Shown here one piece after another: positions 58,338 to 64,000 of a stretch of DNA of 64,000 nt. The notes beneath the pieces are model-generated. The model did not search any database. It was not told the origin of the DNA and worked only from the letters and a program-made list of their open reading frames with translations. Both the position numbers and the translations under genes were made by a program. Position 1 is the stretch's first letter. Every line of letters starts with the position of its first letter. The DNA comes from Trichopria drosophilae. Lineage: Eukaryota > Arthropoda > Insecta > Hymenoptera > Diapriidae. The stretch is from positions 89,380 to 153,379 of the forward strand of contig JAQOWT010000013.1 in the NCBI GenBank assembly GCA_030407085.1. Reading direction: 5' to 3'.

Positions 58338-61300
58338 CTTCCATATTTTTATCTTTAGAGATGTCGCGTCACATTCGTAATAAATATGCATCCAGTATTA
58401 CATAGCAAATTTAAGTCGATATGAAAATTGTACTATTTTTCGTCAGTGTAGAATATTTCGATGAAATCATCAATGAAAAAATCATAGGGTCTTCTTGAAT
58501 ATACTCATTGCACTCGTAGTATCATCTAGTGTTTCATAGCAACTGCAAGAATTAATTAACTAGTCAGTTACATGGGAATTGACAAATTTTGAGCTATAAT
58601 AGTTCAAGAAGTTGCATTTAGTTTTTTTCTGTTAGTCTTTATGTTACAGTCTGCGGACCTGTCTACGAAAACTGAAAAATTTTGAACGGTAATGGGATAA
58701 GGACGTGTTTTCGTCTTTTTCTGGTAATATTTATATTACGGTCTACGGACCAGTCTACGAAAAATGAAATTAGGAGACGGCTATTTGAATATAAGCTTGT
58801 TTGCAGGATTTTCAACACGGATTCTGGTGTGCAGAAGACTCTTGTTATTTAAATATCGTCTTCCATATTTTTATCTTAAGAGATGTCGCGTCACATTCGT
58901 AATAAATATGCATCCAGTATTACATAGCAAATTTAAGTCGATATGAAAATTGTACTATTTTTCGTCAGTTTAGAATATTTCGATGAAATCATCAATGAAA
59001 AAATCATAACGTCTTCTTGAATATACTCATTGCACTCGTAGTATCATCTAGCGTTTCATAGCAACTACAAGAATTAATTAACTAGTCAGTTACATGGGAA
59101 TTGACAAATTTTGAGCGATAATAGGTCAAGAAGTTGTATTTAGTTTTTTTCTGTTAGTCTTTATGTTACAGTCTGCGGACCTGTCTACGAAGACTGAAAA
59201 ATTTTGAACAGTAATGGGATAAGGACGTGTTTTCGTCTTTTTCTGGTAATATTTATATTACGGTCTACGGACCTGTCTACGGGAAATGAGATTAGGACAC
59301 GGCAATTTGAATATAAGCTTGTTTGCAGGATTTTCAACACGTATTCTGGTGTGCAGAAGACTCTTGTTATTAAAATATCGTCTTCCATATTTTTATCTTC
59401 AGAGATGTCGCGTCACATTCGTAATAAATATGCATCCAGTATTACATAGGAAATTTATGTCGATATGAAAACTGTACGATTTATTCGTCAGTTTAGAATA
59501 TTTCGACGAAATCAGCAATGAAAAAATCATAGCGTCTTCTTGAATATACTCATTGCACTCGTAGTATCATCTAGTGTTTCATAGCAACTGCAAAAATTAA
59601 TTAACTAGTCAGTTACATGGGAATTGACAAATTTTTAGCTATAATAGTTCAAGAAGTTGTATTTAGTTTTTTTCTGTTAGTCTTTATGTTACGGTATACG
59701 GACCTGTCTACGAGAAATGAGATTAGGACACGGCAATTTGAATATAAGCTTGTTTGCAGGATTTTCAACACTTATTCTGGTGTGCAGAAGACTCTTGTTA
59801 TTAAAATATCGTCTTCCATATTTTTATCTTCAGAGATGTCGCGTCACATTCGTAATAAATATGCATCCAGTATTACAATGCAAATTTAAGTCGATATGAA
59901 AACTATACGATTTATTCGTCAGTTCAGAATATTTCGATGAAATCATCAATGAAAAATTCATAGCGTCTTCTTGAATATACTCATTGCACTCGTAGTATCA
60001 TCTAGCGTTTCATGGTAACTACAAGAATTAATTAACTAGTCAGTTACATGGGAATTGACAAATTTTGAGCGATAATAGGTCAAGAAGTTGTATTTAGTTT
60101 TTTTTTGTTAGTCTTTATGTTACAGTCTGCGGACCTGTCTACGAAGACTGAAAAATTTTGAACAGTAATGGGACAAGGACGTGTTTTCGTCTTTTTCTGG
60201 TAATATTTATATTACGGTCTACGGACCAGTCTACGAGAAATGAGATTAGGACACGGCTATTTGAATATAAGCTTGTTTGCAGGATTTTCAACACGTATTC
60301 TGGTGTGCAGAAGACTCTTGTTATTTACATATCTTCTTCCATATTTTTATCTTCAGAGATGTCGCCTCACATTGGAAATAAATATGCATCCAGTATTACA
60401 TAGCAAATTTATGTCGATATGAAAACTGTACGATTTATTCGTCAGTTTAGAATATTTCGACGAAATCAGCAATGAAAAAATCATAGCGTCTTCTTGAATA
60501 TACTCATTGCACTCGTAGTATCATCTAGTGTTTCATAGCAACTGCAAGAATTAATTAACTAGTCAGTTACATGGGAATTGACAAATTTTGAGCTATAATA
60601 GTTCAAGAAGTTGTATTTTGTTTTTTTCTGTTAGGCTTTATGTTACGGTCTACGGACCTGTCTACGAGAAATGAGATTAGGACACGGCAGTTTGAATATA
60701 AGCTTATTAGCAGGATTTTCAACACGTATTCTGGTGTACAGAAGACTCTTGTTATTTAAATATCGTCTTCCATATTTTTATCTTCAGAGATGTCGCGTCA
60801 CATTCGTAATAAATATGCATCCAGTATTACATAGCAAATTTATGTCGATATGAAAACTGTACGATTTATTCGTCAGTTCAGAATATTTCGATGAACTCAT
60901 CAATGAAAAAATCATAGCGTCTTCTCGAATATACTCATTGCACTCGTAGTATCATCTAGCGTTTCATGGTAACTACAAGAATTAATTAACTAGTCAGTTA
61001 CATGGGAATTGACAAATTTTGAGCGATAATAGGTCAAGAAGTTGTATTTAGTTTTTTTCTGTTAGTCTTTATGTTACAGTCTGCGGACCTGTCTACGAAG
61101 ACTGAAAAATTTTGAACAGTAATGGGACAAGGACGTGTTTTCGTCTTTTTCTGGTAATATTTATATTACGGTCTACGGACCTGTCTACGGGAAATGAGAT
61201 TAGGACACGGCAATTTGAATATAAGCTTGTTTGCAGGATTTTCAACACGTATTCTGGTGTGCAGAAGACTCTTGTTATTAAAATATCGTCTTCCATATTT

Positions 61301-62747
61301 TTATCTTCAGAGATGTCGCGTCACATTCGGAATAAATATGCATCCAGTATTACATAGGAAATTTATGTCGATATGAAAACTGTACGATTTATTCGTCAGT
61401 TTAGAATATTTCGACGAAATCAGCAATGAAAAAATCATAGCGTCTTCTTGAATATACTCATTGCACTCGTAGTATCATCTAGCGTTTCATGGTAACTACA
61501 AGAATTAATTAACTAGTCAGTTACATGGGAATTGACAAATTTTGAGCGATAATAGGTCAAGAAGTTGTATTTAGTTTTTTTTTTGTTAGTCTTTATGTTA
61601 CAGTCTGCGGACCTGTCTACGAAGACTGAAAAATTTTGATCAGTAATGGGACAAGGACGTGTTTTCGTCGTTTTCTGGTAATATTTATATTACGGTCTAC
61701 GGACCAGTCTACGAGAAATGAGATTAGGACACGGCTATTTGAATATAAGCTTGTTTGCAGGATTTTCAACACGTATTCTGGTGTGCAGAAGACTCTTGTT
61801 ATTTACATATCCTCTTCCATATTTTTATCTTCAGAGATGTCGCCTCACATTGGAAATAAATATGGATCCAGTATTACATAGCAAATTTATGTCGATATGA
61901 AAACTGTACGATTTATTCGTCAGTTTAGAATATTTCGACGAAATCAGCAATGAAAAAATCATAGCGTCTTCTTGAATATACTCATTGCACTCGTAGTATC
62001 ATCTAGTGTTTCATAGCAACTGCAAGAATTAATTAACTATTCAGTTACATGGGAATTGACAAATTTTGAGCTATAATAGTTCAAGAAGTTGTATTTTGTT
62101 TTTTTCTGTTAGGCTTTATGTTACGGTCTACGGACCTGTCTACGAGAAATGAGATTAGGACACGGCAGTTTGAATATAAGCTTGTTAGCAGGATTTTCAA
62201 CACGTATTCTGGTGTACAGAAGACTCTTGTTATTTAAATATCGTCTTCCATATTTTTATCTTCAGAGATGTCGCATCACATTCGTAATAAATATGCATCC
62301 AGTATTACATAGCAAATTTATGTCGATATGAAAACTGTACGATTTATTCGTCAGTTCAGAATATTTCGATGAAATCATCAATGAAAAAATCATAGGGTCT
62401 TCTTGAATATACTCATTGCACTCGTAATATCATCTACTGTTTCATAGCAACTACAAGAATTAATTAACTAGTCAGTTACATGGGAATTGACAAATTTTGA
62501 GCTATAATAGTTCAAGAAGTTGTATTTAGTTTTTTTCTGTTAGTCTTTATGTTACGGTCTACGGACCTGTCTACGAGAAATGAGATTAGGACACGGCAAT
62601 TTGAATATAAGCTTGTTTGCAGGATTTTCAACACGTATTCTGGTGTACAGAAGACTCTTGTTATTTAAATATCGTCTTCCATATTTTTATCTTCAGAGAT
62701 GTCGCGTCACATTCGTAATAAATATGCATCCAGTATTACATAGCAAA
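58334..62747 (+). repeat. 522-bp satellite, array 3, diverged, with 431-bp monomers
   Basis: The landmark ATG of successive monomers lies at 58764, 59286, 59717, 60240, 60671, 61194, 61718, 62149 and 62580. The intervals are 522, 431, 523, 431, 523, 524, 431 and 431 bp. Short monomers lack the block between two internal CGGACCTGTCTACGA copies, so a single hybrid copy remains. Monomers carry many private changes, and the ends around 60240 and 60671 recur 1,478 bp later at 61718 and 62149, a small higher-order repeat. The array breaks off at TAGCAAA (62747) into unrelated DNA and is probably the array edge. No gene is seen. Confidence 0.95.
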
Positions 62748-63589
62748 GAGTATCCACGGTTAAGATAGGTGAAATGCCCCTGTCTCTGGATTTTCGATTT
62801 TACCCAGAAAATAGGTAATTTGGGGTGCCAAAATAAGTTATCCATGGTCTATATACCCAAATTCCCGCTGGCGCCCTTCCAGCGGCTAAAATACGCGTTT
62901 TTTCGTAATTATTTTTTTTCTAATGCACAAGTTAATGAAAAATTCTGAAAAAATTCATGAAAGTAGTGTTTGAGATGACCCTTAAGCACAAATTTTTTGA
63001 ACCCCGTAGACTCGGTCTTTCCTACTTAAAAAAAATTTTTTAATTTAAAAATGGATTTTTTTGGCACTATTTTCGAGATGGCATAAAATTTTTTTTCATC
63101 TGTTTTTAGAGTGGTTTAAGACCTATGTTCTGGAATTTTTTCAGACCCTTTGGTGAGGTGCGCCTATGTTAAAATTCGAATTTTTTAGTTATTTTTTTCC
63201 ATTTTTGGCCTTTTTAAGACCCAATTTGCCCTGAGAGAAACGCATATCGCGAGAATTATCAGTATAGATATAAAGACAACTAATCTTGATTATTAATATT
63301 AAAAAAATATGATAATAATTTATTTTAAGGGGTAACCATTTTGAAAAATAATTATTTTTTTCTTATTATTCCTATTTTTATCCATAAAAGTGTTTATAAT
63401 CGATGTTGAATATGTTTTTTTTTTAATTTTTCAAAATATGCATTTTTAGAATGTCTGTACATGTAATTTTGAACACAAAAATGAGATAAAACCATACATA
63501 TGATGCTTAATAAGTGATAAAAAACTTCTATACGAATAGTTTTTACGTAAAATCTGATAAACAAACGGTGTTTTGAACAAATAATAATA
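62748..63589. other. AT-rich unassigned DNA
   Basis: 842 bp after the satellite edge, with many A and T runs and no credible ORF. A 7-bp hairpin (CCGCTGG / CCAGCGG, 62865-62885) is the only local structure noted. The sentence-like mix of poly-T blocks and short GC islands looks like old repeat-derived DNA, but no family is recognised. Confidence 0.5.
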
Positions 63590-63861
63590 CAGTAGAACCT
63601 ACGATATCGCAAACTCGGATATCGCCAAACCCATGATATCGCAAATGAAGAACCTCTTATATCGCCAAAAGAGGGAAAGTTTTTTCCCCCACCATCGTCT
63701 GTGCATTACATACGTACACACATATATATAGAGAAGCGCATGCGCGTCTCCGAAATAGGGACGCGAGGTATATAGAGAAGGGGTACAAGGAGAAGGGGTT
63801 TCTTTTGGCGATATCGTAGGTAGGCTGGAACCGACCGTTTGCGATATCGTAGGTTCTACTG
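63590..63861. mobile_element. pogo/Tigger-like MITE, 272 bp
   Basis: Perfect 25-bp terminal inverted repeats starting CAGTAGAACCTACGATATCG, flanked on both sides by TA (63588-63589 and 63862-63863). The CAGT-type ends and TA duplication fit Tc1/mariner-superfamily pogo elements. The inside is too short for a transposase and carries further copies of GATATCGC and ATATCGCC near both ends. It is presumably non-autonomous and mobilised in trans. A 127-codon GTG-started minus frame crossing it is not called. Confidence 0.85.
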
Positions 63862-64000
63862 TACATAAGACCTTATAAACAAGCCGCCATTTTGAACTTT
63901 TTTGAGCTAGGACTGGTGGATCCGAATGAGGCTGAAACATGAAACGTGATTGGCGGAAGCGCCTGCACCGACAGAACAACACTCCAGTTTGTTTACAGGT
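63862..64000. other. unassigned flank
   Basis: 139 bp to the window edge. No ORF, repeat or motif recognised. Confidence 0.4.

Noticed and set aside
1..62747. CRISPR-like array
   Set aside because: The repeat unit is 522 bp without unique spacers, and the setting is eukaryotic satellite DNA.
63599..63982. 127-codon minus-strand ORF at the right end
   Set aside because: It has a GTG start and runs through the MITE and its inverted repeats; no domain is recognisable.

Overview
The window is eukaryotic, most likely insect, nuclear DNA. It is dominated by a 522-bp tandem satellite and holds one large env-bearing Ty3/Gypsy-type LTR retroelement inserted in it, plus one small pogo-like MITE. No host gene is recognisable. 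The insect call rests on a baculovirus-F-like envelope, short AT-rich introns and an arthropod-type initiator; a more precise taxon would be a guess.

Layout. 1-19413: satellite array 1, about 37 monomers in minus orientation. 19414-19472: a short degenerate junction where orientation flips. 19473-45236: satellite array 2, plus orientation, 49 periods of exactly 522 bp with almost no variation. 45237-58333: a 13,097-bp LTR retroelement on the minus strand, flanked by a 4-bp target duplication (TCGT). 58334-62747: satellite array 3, diverged, mixing ~522-bp and 431-bp monomers. 62748-63589: AT-rich unassigned DNA. 63590-63861: a MITE with perfect 25-bp terminal inverted repeats. 63862-64000: nothing recognised.

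The retroelement, in its own 5'->3' direction (high to low coordinates), reads: 5' LTR, primer binding site, a 56-nt leader exon encoding a hydrophobic signal peptide and ending in a consensus splice donor, gag with two CCHC knuckles, a textbook -1 frameshift signal (TTTAAAC, 6-nt spacer, 11-bp perfect stem), protease, reverse transcriptase, RNase H, a ~660-residue charged linker, an OTU-like cysteine protease domain, a macro-like domain, integrase, a pol-env interval, env (baculovirus F type), 3' LTR. Env appears to be expressed by splicing the leader exon to an acceptor at 48217; the phases agree. Gag and env are open, while pol has at least three frame breaks, so this copy is probably non-autonomous unless the breaks are sequencing errors. 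The two LTRs differ at about ten of 660 positions.

The most unusual item is a compact three-exon gene on the opposite (+) strand, in the pol-env interval (48472-48963). It has two canonical introns of 86 and 82 nt with matching phases, a predicted 107-residue product with an arginine-rich C-terminus, and a poly(A) signal just downstream. With the OTU and macro-like domains in pol, it suggests an element with an unusually rich set of candidate host-interaction functions.
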